Below the pieces are notes generated by a model. The model saw only the letters and a program-made list of their open reading frames with translations, did not search any database and was not told where the DNA came from. Of a DNA stretch of 64,000 nt, positions 1-11,594 are shown in pieces (the stretch's first letter is position 1; each line of letters begins with the position of its first letter). Source of the DNA: Polyporus tsugae (Eukaryota > Basidiomycota > Agaricomycetes > Polyporales > Polyporaceae); contig JAHRBS010000010.1 of the NCBI GenBank assembly GCA_024305745.1, forward strand, positions 3,851,501-3,915,500. Reading direction: 5' to 3'. The translations under genes and the position numbers were made by a program.

Positions 1-1826
1 AGTTCCAGTTTGGTATGTTGTTGCATTTCTGTTTCGATTGTCGCCTGACCAATGGATTGTGCCCCAAGGCGGACGGATGCTGTACCCCCCGGTTTGTGTG
101 TGTGACCGCACATATTGCAGCAACCAGCGGCTTCTGCGGGACTGTCGTGAGCGGAACAAAGTGTCCTTGTTCACGTTGGACAAGGGCGTGCAGGATGCAT
201 ATTCAGTCCATCTTTACTGCTACGGTATGTGATTCCTGAGTGCCGTCGCTTTCCTGTTACCCATATGAATCTGTCTACGGTTTCAAGCCTGCCAAATGAC
301 ATACCACCACAACTACACTGTGCATAAAGGTGTACGCACCTATTACCCTGGCGTTCCTGAGTGCATTCAAGTTGCCGAACACTTCTTCGTTGAATCTCGG
401 CTCCTGACGCTCTTCGCGAGCTTGTCACTCTTCTCTTGGACGTCCGCAACGAATGCAGCCCACATCTACCACCACTCTCTCTTACAGCTCGACCCCAAGC
501 AATACTCTATTGCATGGTACAAGCTATGTGCCGAACATGTATGGAACGGATATGTTATCCAATCACTCCTTCGTGACGCCGCCGGCCACGGGTACATCCT
601 CACTGTCCCACACACCGGGGATCAAAAAGACCGGTTCAACGCTGCGATGGAGGCACAGAATGCATATATGCGTCGGAGTGGTCAGAAGGAATTCACGCAC
701 TGGTGCACGAAGTGCGTCTGGCGTTATGATGAATCAGATGGTAGCATTACCTGTGAGTCTCCGCTTGCTTTCGGGAATTCAAATGAGCTAATACAGCGGT
801 CCAGCCTATGTAGATGCTGTTGTCACTGATGGCATTGAAATCGGACGTCCATGTTGCAGCGTCCGCCACTGTACAGTTCCCCTCACCTCGACGCAAGACC
901 GCTTCTGTCCAGCTCACCATAGCGAGGCTCTGTGCTGCATAGTTGTTGACTGCAGTGCCCCCATTGAACCTGGGTTCCGTACATGCTCTGATGCCACCCA
1001 CCATGCCATCGAGGCCCGCTATCGTCTTCTCAATAAGGCCACCTTTCATCTTCGAGCACGGCTCCAGTGAACAAAGGTCATGCAGCCCAATGATTCAGTA
1101 CATCCTACTGTGCAAGCCGACGAGGTGCTGGGTGTTGATTCTGAAGGCGTGCTCGAGATGGAGGTCCAGAATCCCGCAGCCCCATGCGCAGACAAGCCTG
1201 TAGAGGGGACTCGTCACCTGCGGGCCATGTTTGGACGGTGGCGGACACACAATGAGCAGCTCTTTGTGTGTCCTTGTGGTATCATCATCGCCCGTGACAC
1301 CTGTTACAGCTCCAAAACAGTGCCCCAGATCGCGGTGAGTGAATGAATGTGTGCTCAATATCTCCTGACTGATTTGTGCTGCTAGGAAATGACATGGTGC
1401 CTTTTCCAGGAGCCAAAGTTCTTTCCACGCTTCCTCATTTACAACAATGGGTGTTGTCTATACCTTCACTGCGAAGCGTCAGGCGATATGCTCCACCGCC
1501 ACATCGGAATGCCGGTGGACGTGTTTTACTGGAAATCCAAGCACAAGAAGAGCGATGATGCGTGCTCGAAGCACTGCAACCCGTACAACTTCCCTGAGCT
1601 CCTCCAGGACGACAAGGAGTCATGGTATTTCAACACGTTGATTGCTGAACAAACAAATGTCTGGATGGGTGGGTATCACGCGATCCTTCAGGAGATGACT
1701 GGCATCAAGTATGACTTCTTTCTTGACCAGAGTATCATGGACAAGAATGAGTTGACTTGGGCGAAGCTGGCTGCAGATGGATACTTACCTGGCTACTGTC
1801 CAGATATGCAGTTTACGGCGGCTTGA
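1..1826 (+). pseudogene. KDZ-transposon-associated protein (CxC5/CxC6-type cysteine clusters), 5' partial, with an in-frame stop
   Basis: Exons can be placed at about <38-224, 288-752, 805-1334 and 1386-1826 with GT-AG introns and continuous frame. The first part has spaced Cys pairs and the text GVQDAYSVHLYCYACQ, as in CxC5 clusters. The third exon carries a second Cys/His cluster (CCSVRHCTVP, DRFCPAHH, CSDATHH) as in CxC6. Such proteins accompany Kyakuja-Dileera-Zisupton (KDZ) transposases in basidiomycetes; their biochemical role is unknown. A TGA at 1068-1070 interrupts the frame where no intron of usable length fits, and CGA-to-TGA would explain it, so the copy is probably dead. The 5' end lies outside the window and no KDZ transposase is seen here. 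Family assignment is from recalled motif patterns. Confidence 0.7.
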
Positions 1827-1951
1827 GTCCCTCATACGAATAGTTTTATTTCGCAATCATTCTTTTCTTCTTCCCCTTGGACCTACAACTTGTCATGCCC
1901 GGTTGCAGATATTGGCTTCATTTGATTACTAGACTCGCTTCGACTCAGTGA

Positions 1952-2485
1952 CTACATACAGTACAGCTTGGGATGCTCGCGAATCCTGCGCTGCAGCTCA
2001 CGTGCCCATTCTTCGTTGTGCTGCTTGATCCAGCAGCTGTCAAATGTCTGCAAGTCTGGAAAGATGTTTGAGAGCTGCCCCGTCAGCACGACATCATCCC
2101 CGGCTCGATGTGCGAGAACCTGACACACAGGTGCCAGTGCTCGAGCGCATACCCCCGTGTGACGGGGAATGGGGACCGCATCATGTCTGGCCGACCGAAG
2201 GGCACGCGGAGGTCCTTGTCAAACTCAACTCCGAGGCAAGTTCCAGAGCTCAGGGCACACCTCCGCAACACACAGGAGGCCGTCGAACATCGCACGCGGC
2301 CTGCACGCGAGGACACCCTCCTTCCAGGGCCGCTCGACGCCGAGGTTGAGGGCGGTGGGGTGCAGGAGGCACTTGAAGACCTCAATGAGGAATGTGCCGT
2401 CGACATCCCACAGGCAGAGGATGCTCAATGGGCAAGACTTGAGACGTGGAGATATCTTGGAGTCTGAAGACGTGAGCAGGCGCAC
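1952..2485 (-). CDS. Unidentified gene or gene relic
   Basis: Two protein-like stretches lie on the minus strand: 2485 to about 2160, and about 2140 to a stop at 1952-1954. The second reads CQVLAHRAGDDVVLTGQL and ends in an amphipathic helix rich in Q, E and R. The HRAGDD text recalls motif III of DEDD-type exonucleases, but no other exonuclease motif is visible, so this is only a hint. The two stretches are in different frames and I could not find a clean intron joining them, so a frameshift is possible. It lies just downstream of the KDZ-associated gene. Confidence 0.3.
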
Positions 2486-2966
2486 AAGCGAAGAACGGAA
2501 AGGCGAAAGGATTGTCTACAGCCAAACTCCTCCAGATGAGTAGGGGTAGATGGGCGAAACATGTGCATGAGATGGAATAAGAGGGAGCTGGTGGTACCTC
2601 AATTGTAGCATGCCGCCGCCGCCTCCAAGTGTCATGTACTGTACTCTGAACCAGACAGCAGGTGGTTGTAGAGCTTTGCAAGGACACCATCTGAGTCACA
2701 TAGTCGCAAGGGTGGTGGTCAAATGGAGAGGAATCAGTACACATTGGGGCCACCAGGGAGATCGTAGACGCGGACGAGGACAACTCAAACAGAACCTTCA
2801 TTGACGGTGCACCCTCACATAGCGAAATGCTGCACAACCCCATCGCCCTCCTGGTGCTCCGGTATGAACAATGCGGTGATATTTCAGCCCGCCAATGACA
2901 AATCTACAGAGTACAATACAAAACTACATGAGAGGGTTATCACACGAGTACGGCTACATGCTCAAG

Positions 2967-4441
2967 TCACAGATTGTCTAGATGAAACAGGTCAGCACGA
3001 ATCCATTTTGGCGCGACATATTGACCTCTGGCACACACCCAGCTAGGCTCGTCAAAGCCTCCGTCATACACTCCCTCCGACAAGTCTCCGATCAGCGGAC
3101 ACTTTGAATCAGAATCTTGGGCTCGGATAGTGGCAGGGGGTGATGCCAAGGCTGCGTCCTCCGACAAGTCAATGTCAACTTGAGAAATACAATGCTTGCC
3201 CTTGCATTGCTGGTGTAGTTGAACTGCCATGGAACCAGCTGGGGTTGCTCGTAGTTTGGTGCCATCAGAGTGGTTGTCGTTGAGGGTGAGATCAATGAAA
3301 GTACGAGAGGAGCTCGCAGAACCTCCAGATGAGCAAGACGTATAGGAAGAGAATGTTGCTCGTGCGAAGGAAATAAGGGTTTTGTCGTCAAGCACTGGGC
3401 TCCAGGAGCAGCGTGCAGCCTTCTGATCCTCCAAAGATGCCTTGATTGCTGCATGGAGCTGCACAGCTTCCTCCTCGAGTAACGCTGCGACCTCCTCATC
3501 GGAGTCCAGTGCCAGCCTGAGATCAAGAGAAGAGGAAGAAAAAGTCATTTTCACTTGCTTCGAAGGTCGTGAAGATTCATCTTGAGGATGCACAGGGCGT
3601 GGAGGGGCAGATCTGGAGCCAGAACCCGACAGCGTGGTGGCGGATCGTCCACTGGCAGTATGCGAAGCAGCGGATCGTCCAGAGCGTGAACCAGAAGTGG
3701 CGGACTGTCCGGAGTGCAAAGTGGCCGATCGTCTCGAACGTGAAGCGGTGGATCGTTCAGAGCGCGAAGAGGCGGATTGTCCAGAGCGCGAAGCGGCCGG
3801 TCGCGTGGATTGAGAACCAGAAGGCACCAGCACAGGTCGGTATCATACTGAGCACCTCCGCTGATATATTGGGTTCTGGAAGAGAGGCACGAGCCTTGAG
3901 GTACGCCCGCATCTCCGCGAGTTGCTCGAAGATTTCATCGTCAGTGGCGATATGAACAGGACAGCCACCAGCGAGGCTACAGTGCCGTGAGCATAGCTGA
4001 CGTGTACAGGTTCTGGCAACCTTGGAGGAGCATTGTGGGCTAATTTGGCACCGTGGCGATGAGTGTTCCAAAGTAGATGATGTGGATGATGTGGTCGCTG
4101 AAGCCTGGCTGGACTGGGATAATGAGGGGGATGGCAATGAAGCGGGACTCGGAGATTCTCGGTGTGCCTGCTCCTGTACCGCGACCTTCATATTGCACCA
4201 GCGGTAGTGTGTTTGATCGATCTTGTGGCCATGTTCGTCGAAGTGGTCGCACTGGGCCCATGTATCTGGTCAAATCATGTTTGTGCTGCCATATCCAAGT
4301 TGCAACATACCACAACATAGCTGCGTCCGAAGTTGGGTGACGTGTGGGTCGTACAGACATGAACTTGGAGCTGATTGTGGCAAATGTCGCACCACCACTC
4401 GTTGGCAGGACAAAGCAGAGGACCCCAGGATGTAGACATAG
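2967..4441 (-). CDS. Uncharacterised Cys/His-cluster protein, possibly degenerate
   Basis: A start at 4441 gives MSTSWGPLLCPANEWWC followed by a CxxC-rich, GRF-like patch. The next section, in another frame, holds a compact cluster (CSSKVARTCTRQLCSRHC then GGC..H) that probably binds zinc. The last exon (to 2967) starts with a 24-nt-type minisatellite coding SRSGQSA-like repeats and contains an acidic helix (EEEAVQLHAAIKASLED) resembling a ubiquitin-interacting motif. The frame joins near 4270, 4190 and 3830 lack convincing splice sites, so the model is approximate and may be a pseudogene. The Cys cluster resembles that in the gene at 4811-6347, suggesting one family. Function unknown. Confidence 0.45.
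3605..3815 (-). repeat. Coding minisatellite (Ser/Arg/Gln repeat)
   Basis: Imperfect tandem units of about 24 nt, each containing a variant of GGATCGTCCAGAGCG on the plus strand, encode a series of SRSGQSA-like heptads or octads in the gene on the minus strand. Confidence 0.6.
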
Positions 4442-4810
4442 TAGTAGTAGGGACAAGTGATGGCTGTTTAGAAGAGACAGCGCCGGACGGGGTGCATTGG
4501 TGCGGGTGTCGCAACGGGTTCGAGGGTGGGTTGCGCGGGGCGCAACAATCCCTCCACACCGAGCTATATACCATGACGAAATTGACTCTCTTCACAGAAT
4601 TGTGAGGGGCTACAGTAACCTTGTATTTACAACTTGGGCACCTCGACCGGTCCTTTAGATGAGTCAGGTGGTGTGTGAAGATCTGTCAAGTGAGTTTGGT
4701 AGGATTTCGCTGCTGGACAATCTGAGGCGCAGAGAAAATGTGTGATGCCATATCAAACAAAGCCAGAAATCAACATAGCAAACTAGAAAGGTTGCGTAGG
4801 AACAAATTAT

Positions 4811-6347
4811 CTAGTGTGACCTTCGACCCCTCAGCACCTTCTCCCATCCTGAGAGCAATGGACGGCAGGTAGTCCAGAGCTCATCTGCAGTCCGTGGTTG
4901 TTGGAGAAGATGTGCCCGCTCTACTTCAGTCGAGTAACGCCATGCCCCGTAGTTGCGATAGAATGTCGAGGAGGTAAACGGAGTACCAGGGAACACTTCC
5001 GGAAACCGACCCTTCTTCGGAGTCTTCTTGCCGTCCGCTGGGGTGAGCATCTCAAAGCCCTTTGCCATGTCGCGTGCATACATGCCGTCTGGCCAGTCGG
5101 ACGCACGTGGCACCCAGACAGTCCCTAGAGTCCAGAGAACATCATAGTCAAAGGCATTCGCCTGAATGACAGAGGGAGCGGACAAGAGCGCACTATGGAA
5201 GCCAGGTAGGGTCGTCGACGGAAGCAGTGATGGGACTTGGATGCCAAGGCCGGCAGCGGACGCAGATGCATTGGTAGTATTGCTGGGTATAGCGATCTGG
5301 GGAGAGAGAGACAGTGCCAGTAGAGTTGGCGAGAGAGAAGTAGAGGTCGGAGTGTGGGGGCTAAGCTGAGAGGGACTGAGACGAGGAGTAGGCTGGTGTC
5401 GCACCAGTGACTCGGAACAAGGTTCGTTATCGGGAGAATGGGCGCGCTTGGCAGGACGTTTCGAGCGTGGGGCGATAACTGTGATGATGGGCGTGCCAGT
5501 AGAAGTGCTGCCTGGTGAGGACTTCGGGCTTCCGTGGAGCGCACGATCAGCCTCCTCAATGAAAGCATCAATGTTCTCACAGGATAGAACCCCGGGGCGT
5601 CGGAAAAGGAGAACCTGCTGAGATACAAGAGAGAACTTCCGCGCGACCTTCATAGTCTCCCAGCAACGTGATTCGAGCACGTAGAATTGAACCAAATCGG
5701 TTGGCTGAATGGAAAACAGGGAAAGGACGTCGGCGTGCACGCTGAGATCTAGTGTCGGCCATGCGGCAATGTCCTGAAGCTGGTAACGGATTGGATGTTC
5801 GTGGTCCTGCCAGTGGAATATCCTTTGGACCGCTTTCGCTGCATAGATAAATATACAGACACACCTTATCGAAGAAGAGCAACGTGCACGAGTGCGCTAT
5901 AGCACGATCGTTATCCCGCCGTTGCTGCTCGCCATCTATCAGCCACTCCCATACTCCTCGGCTCTCATCCCAGGCCCGCTTCCACGCATCAGGCATAGGG
6001 GCCTTGAGAGTCACTGGTTGCGGTGCCTCCGAAGCATTCAAATCGTGCGGGACAATCGGTGGAGGCCGGTCGATAGTCCAGGGTCCCGCCGCACCTGTGA
6101 GACTCGAGCGCTGGTTGGTGGTAAAGCCGAGCTTCCGCTGAGCACGACCTCGGTCGTGACCACCATAGCCGCACCAATCGTCTCGTAGGCGGCAGCACCG
6201 AGCGCAAAGCTTTGCTCTGCATGCTTTGGCGATATTCGTATGAGAGCACCCGGGGGCGGAACAAGTTTCCTTCGTAATGATCTGGATAGACAGGGTATCT
6301 AGTGTGAGCTGGGAGGGAACCGGAGCAGGGGTGGATGGTGTCGCCAT
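4811..6347 (-). CDS. Uncharacterised Cys-cluster protein with a conserved C-terminal domain (492 aa)
   Basis: Two exons, 6347-5865 and 5806-4811, join in phase 0 through a 58-nt intron and give 492 residues. Near residue 30 lies a cluster CSAPGCSHTNIAKACRAKLC followed by ARCC and a Cys/His end, likely a small zinc-binding fold. The middle is Ser/Thr/Pro-rich and probably disordered. The last 110 residues hold WPDGMYARDMAKGF, PGTPFTSSTFYRNYGAWR and a Trp-rich end. I have the impression this C-terminal pattern recurs in agaricomycete hypothetical proteins, but I know no function for it. It lies divergent to the DDE transposase (500 bp apart), so it could be a transposon passenger or a host DNA-binding protein; this is inference. 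Confidence 0.6.
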
Positions 6348-6845
6348 AGGTAGGAGCCTGAGGGTGCTAGTACTGTTAGCGTATCCGAAACCCCGCCGTC
6401 TCGCGCCCTCATCCCGCCCCATCCCCGGTCCCTCATGCGCTAATCTCCCGCAACCCTTTACCCAAGTTCGGCCGCCAGACGAAACTAGGATGAGACGAGA
6501 CTTCTGTCGATCGGGTAAGATGTGGCGTTGAAGATGTGGCGAAGAGAACCGAACAAACAGGCGGGCGCTTAGTCCCGGATTCCGCCGTGGGACTGCGGGA
6601 ATGTGGGAATCACGGATTCACGTAAGGTAGGCCCAGTTCAGATTCGACACCTATCACGTGATAATCACATGATCAGTTGTGTCACGGTCGAGAAATTAAG
6701 TGTAGTTATCGAAGGCAGTCATAATTCAATTCTGTATCTAAGTACATGAGGCTACGAGGATGGCTCAATTGGGACCTTACCGCCCCCACCCCCGCCATCG
6801 CTCCCTGCACTCCTTCGACCATCTAGAACCCCACACTGCTTCCCA

Positions 6846-9227
6846 ATGACCTCCGGGCGGAAGCGGGGTCTGTCTTGGACCCTATCGGACATGAGGGATG
6901 CTGTCCGCCGCAAGGTGACAGGCTTCTTCGGCAGGCATGGGAACAACGGAGATATAGCGGCCCTGGCAGACAAAGAAAATGTGAGTACTGCTCAGTAACA
7001 TAGTGGAATGTACAACAACTCACCTGTAACAGCAACCGGTTGATGACTCCAGTCCTGCAAAGCTCCCCACACCTGGTGGTTCGCAACACGGTGGGACCCC
7101 ACGGCGTAGTCTCGTGTCCCTGGTTCAGCAACATGCCGACACAACATTTGCTGAGATCGCGGCACCTACCTGGTCCTCGCCTGGTGCTTCTACCGGCACT
7201 CCCACACTTTCCCGGGCTCCCTCTTCACAGTCACTTCCTTCCACCACCGGCATCTGTTCTGGCACTCAGGCTGCGCCTGCCGGAGAGTCACTGGCGACCC
7301 CCCCGAACACAGTCCCTCCGTCCTCTGGCCCTCATCATGCTCAGACCCGTGTGCGTCAGAATGAGGAACCTAGCTATGGATATCAGCCTCCTCCCCATCG
7401 CGACGTCGCTGAGGCCACTCTCAACGACCTCAAGGCCCTCCTCAGCCCCCGTGACAAGACAGGGAAGCGGCGGATAGAGTACGCGGGCGGTGATGTTCTG
7501 CGGGAGAGGATGGAGAGGATGAAGATGTTTTTGGTACATTACCTGTTCGGGATTGAATGGAAGCAAGCTTCGGTCATCGCTGAGCGAGCGAAGCGTCACA
7601 ATGACTACAGGGCACGGATTGTACGCCGTTGGACACGCGCATTCATCGCCGACCGCCACGTTCTCCCAGTCAGTCTCGCCGGCACCACAAACTCGTCCAT
7701 TCTCGATGATGAAGCTCTCGAACTCGCAGTACTGTTGCACTTACAGGGTATTGGCAAGAACGTGCGCGCCCTCGATATCGTCGACTTCCTTTCCGATCCT
7801 GAAGTTCAAGCCCGCTTTGGCCTCACTGAAACGATCTCCCTGTCAACCGCGCAGGTGTGGATGCACCAGCTTGGCTATCGATGGAAACGTGTCGCGAATG
7901 GTCAATATGTCGATGGTCACGAACGCGAGGATGTTGTGACTTACCGTCAAACCGTCTACATCCCCGCGCTCCAGGCTCTCCGCCCACACCTTCGTCAGTA
8001 CACACCCGATGGAGAAGAGCACACACCTTCCGATCGCGACACGTCCAGCGACTCAGAGCAAATGGCACGCATCCTATGGCAAGACGAGTCGGTCTTCTTC
8101 GCAAATGATCGCCGTGAGCTTCGTTGGGGACATGAAGACGAGAAGGCCACACCCCGTGCCAAGGGCAACGGTGCCTCGCTCATGATCTCGGACTTCTTCA
8201 CGGCGGAGGATGGCTGGCTGTGCTCGGAGGACGGGTCGGAGAGTGCTCGAGTCCTGTTGAAGCCTGGTGCCAACCGAGATGGGTACTTCGACAGCAAGGC
8301 AGTCATCAAGCAGTTTCAGAAAGCTGGAGGGATAGCAAAGACACGGTGGCCGGGAGAGAAGCTGGTCATGGTCATTGACAACGCTCCGACTCACCAGAAG
8401 AGGGCCGACGATGCGCCATCTGCCCGGAAGATGACAAAGGGCCCTTCCCACAACTTCGGCGTCAAGGTCCCTCTCCTGGACGACAATGGAAATCAACTTC
8501 GCGATGCCGGTGGCAAGAAGCCGCTCATGAAGTCTGTTCGAATGGCGGATCCGGTGGGACCTGATGGCACGACCAGCCAGGCCCTCTACTTCCCAGATGA
8601 TCACCCCAACCCCGAGCTCCGTGGTGCCTTCAAGGGCCTGGTGACCCTGTTGGCGGAACGTGGGTACACGAACACTGACCAGCTGCTCCTCGAATGCAAG
8701 GGTTTCAAGTGCCCTACCCCTCCTCCCGATAGCTCTCCACTCGCATTTTACGAGGCCAAACCCTGCTGTTGCCGCCGGCTTATGTACGAGCAGCCCGACT
8801 TTCGCAACGTCAAGAGCCTTCTCGAAATCGAGATGGAGAAGATGGACATCCAGGTCATCTTCCTCCCGAAGTTCCACTGCGAGCTCAACCCGATTGAGCA
8901 GTGTTGGGGGCACGCGAAGCGCGACTACCGCCTCAAGCCGGCGTCCTCCAAGGAGGCGGATCTCGAACGAAACCTTATTGAGTCCGTGGACGCTGTTCCT
9001 GTGAAGTCCATGCGGCGGTACGTCGAACTTGCAACTTCATGGTCCAGTAGCCCTCACTTACAAATTTGAATAGTTTCTTCACCCGTGCACTTCGCTTCGC
9101 TGATGCCTATGCTAAGGGGCTTTCCGGGAAGCAAGCAGCGTGGGCGACGAAGAAGTACCGTGGTCACCGTGTTATTCCTGATACCATTTTCGAGGAGCTG
9201 ACTGCCAATGATATAACTGATGATTAA
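6846..9227 (+). mobile_element. DDE transposase, IS630/Tc1/mariner-like, three exons (757 aa)
   Basis: Exons 6846-6980, 7033-9017 and 9074-9227 join in frame and give 757 residues. The N-terminus is basic, followed by a Pro/Ser-rich linker and a helix-turn-helix-like section. The catalytic DDE triad can be read as D396 (WQDESVF), D494 (VMVIDNAPTH) and E667 (NPIEQCWGHAKRDYR). The last motif is typical of the DDE_3 / IS630-Tc1-mariner group. The frame is intact, so the copy may be or may recently have been active. I could not define terminal inverted repeats or a target-site duplication by eye. No second open reading frame is needed for this class. Confidence 0.8.
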
Positions 9228-9820
9228 TGTATATTTCCCACTCGTTGTCCTACTATTCTGCCACTCGTTTACATTCTTTCGCGCGCATCATATACCCGTA
9301 CACCATTTGCAGCGCATTTCCATACCTTGCAGCCTTTTTGGGAGTTATCGCAACAGACGCCGTTATGTCACAATGTCACAGGGTGTCGAATCTGAACTGG
9401 GCCTACCTTACTTTCTGGAGAGAAAGTGCCGATCGGTGCATGTAAGTAAAACGGCGGTGACTGTGACATGTGAAGGGTGGCTGAAAACGCTGTGCAACTC
9501 ACCACCGACGTGTTGCAGGCGCCCAGTCGATATGATATCTGATCAGCGACTTGGCTCAGCTCAGTGCGATCTTTCCATGAATGTGGGGGGAGTCTTTGCC
9601 ACATCGACTACAGTGAGTACTGGCACATACACACGTCCGAGCATGCTACAACAACTGTCAACAAACCCCGTCCCCAACGAGCCCGCCCCTCGGAAACATG
9701 GTCCAGACATATCCGAAAAAGACAGTGCGCCTGAATCGCAAGAGAAATCCCACACCAGGTGGTACACTCACCCATTCCCCTTCGGACTAGGTCGGGAGGC
9801 GCCCCAGAGCCGCCTAGACG
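9228..9820. other. Intergenic, nothing supported
   Basis: An open frame from 9220 to 9930 crosses this stretch but shows no family motif, runs antisense to a well-supported MARVEL gene at its end and is probably non-coding. Any transposon terminus would be expected here, but I could not identify one. Confidence 0.4.
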
Positions 9821-10686
9821 CTACACGGTCACCGATCGCTCCATCTGCGACGGCGACGCCCACTCGACCATTATCGGCGAGCGCGTCGGACGGACTTTCG
9901 ACACGGCGGAGAGGATGGCGACGACGATGAGGCCGACGAGCGCGATCCACCCGAGCCACGCGAACGCCATCATGGCGGTGAGGATGCGGCAGGTCTCGAA
10001 CTGGGAGCAGAACGACAGGCTCGGCCAGATGCTCTGCGCACGAGAGCGGAGCGGAGATGCCGATGTCGGGGGTAAAGCGAATGTTCGAGGTAACGAAGGA
10101 TACAGGTTCCAGCAGTCCATGGTCATGAGTCGAGTTCGCCATCGCGATGAGGTGGGGGCGCAGACGTACCGTCGAAACGACGCAGCCGACTAGCCAAAGC
10201 AGCCATAAGATCGACAGTCCGGCGAGCTCGACGAGGTTCCTCGAAGCGGACGAGGCTATGAAATTCGGCGCCCATCCCTTTCTGTTGGGCGAGTACATGA
10301 ACCGCTGCATCGTTGGGTAATACCAGAACGGGCCGGGCACTCACACAAGTGGTATGGTGCCGAGGGACATGAGAGAGACGACGAGCAACTCCACGACGAT
10401 GGGATCTGTGGAATACCCATACCGGGTCCGAGGATGAATGGCTTAGCTGGGAAGACCAAGGGGTGCGACGCACCATAAAAGTCACGACCGCCATTCAATG
10501 GATCGCCCCCCGGAAGATGAAGGGTGTAGTTCAGGCGTACGGCCGTGAGGATGAACAGGAGGGCAGAGAAAACCCACTGTCGTGTTTGGAAGACTTGTGA
10601 GGAGGATGCGAAAAGGGGAACTGGAATCGAGTACTCACAAGAACAATGTACAAGGGGAGCCTAATGACGGTATGAAGGGAGTCCAT
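9821..10686 (-). CDS. MARVEL-domain-like four-helix membrane protein (185 aa)
   Basis: Five exons on the minus strand, 10686-10639, 10576-10474, 10405-10347, 10304-10170 and 10033-9821, splice to 185 residues in continuous frame. Four hydrophobic helices are visible: WVFSALLFILTAVRL, VVELLVVSLMSLGTIPL, LVELAGLSILWLLWLVGCVV and MMAFAWLGWIALVGLIVVAI, with Cys-containing text between helices 3 and 4 (CSQFETCR). This layout matches fungal MARVEL proteins, which shape or organise plasma-membrane domains. The start gives a short first exon (MDSLHTVIRLPLYIVL). One intron is only 42 nt. Function beyond membrane organisation cannot be read from sequence. Confidence 0.8.
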
Positions 10687-11594
10687 GGCGCGGTCTACGC
10701 ACTGGCCAGAGAATCCGCACCGACGTCCAGAAAGAGATGGGTGCGGCAGAGGGTGAAATTCAGGGAAAGGGAGCCGTACTTAGCGGGGCCCAGCTAGCCC
10801 GGCAATCGAAGCGGCCCCATCGCGATGGATGGTCTGTTCAACGTTATGCCCGACGAGGCCGGCAGGGGAAGGGGAGATGTTCTGGAATATAGTACGGTTG
10901 TCATGGTGCGTGGTCGACATAAGATAACCGTCTGAGGTTCCAGTGGCCAGAGAAGACGTACGTCTCCACGCGCGTGTGACTTGCAATTCAAGGGACAGCG
11001 CTGGTTGGACTCGCACCAAGAGAAAAAAATACGAGGAAGGTCCACTGATTCGGCCTTCAGGGTGGTATCGGGGAGGCGAGTCCAGAGAATCCGTCTAGGT
11101 CAGAAGGGATGAGTCAAGAGCACCTCGACTTGCCAAACCAGCCAAGGAGCATTTTGTACTCGGCCATGTCCAAGGTTTACGTTTGCGTTCCACTTATGTA
11201 AACGACCTTAAGGAGCGGACGGCCTGTAGAGAGACATTTAGAAGTCAACGTATAGTAATTAGAAAAGAGCCGTTATGATCAAAGCCAGCTTGGTCGAATA
11301 CAAGCGACGGGGATTCGTTACAGAGACCACGATGGCGGTGAGAAAGGAGCAGGATCGCGCGCTTCCGCTTGGCCGGTCGCACGCTCTCCGTTCTCTTCCG
11401 CCACGTCCTACTCACAAGGAATCAAGTATACCCTTCTTCCCGTTCCTCTATGTCTTTGCTCTGAGACATTTCTACTCTTCGTCTCTTCGATACGTCCCTG
11501 CTCGATTCATTTCGGCCTTTTCTCTGCCCGGTTGGGTCCACGCTCGACTTCTGCACTTCATATTGAATCCCTCCGCGATCGCCGAACTCGAACG
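10687..11594. other. Intergenic, nothing supported
   Basis: Shared upstream region of the divergent MARVEL and YIH1-like genes. The stretch 11400-11590 just before the YIH1-like start is pyrimidine-rich, as is usual for fungal promoters. No protein or RNA gene seen. Confidence 0.4.

Noticed and set aside
9220..9930. 236-codon plus-strand open frame after the transposase
   Set aside because: No motif, poor composition, and it overlaps the last exon of the MARVEL gene in antisense.
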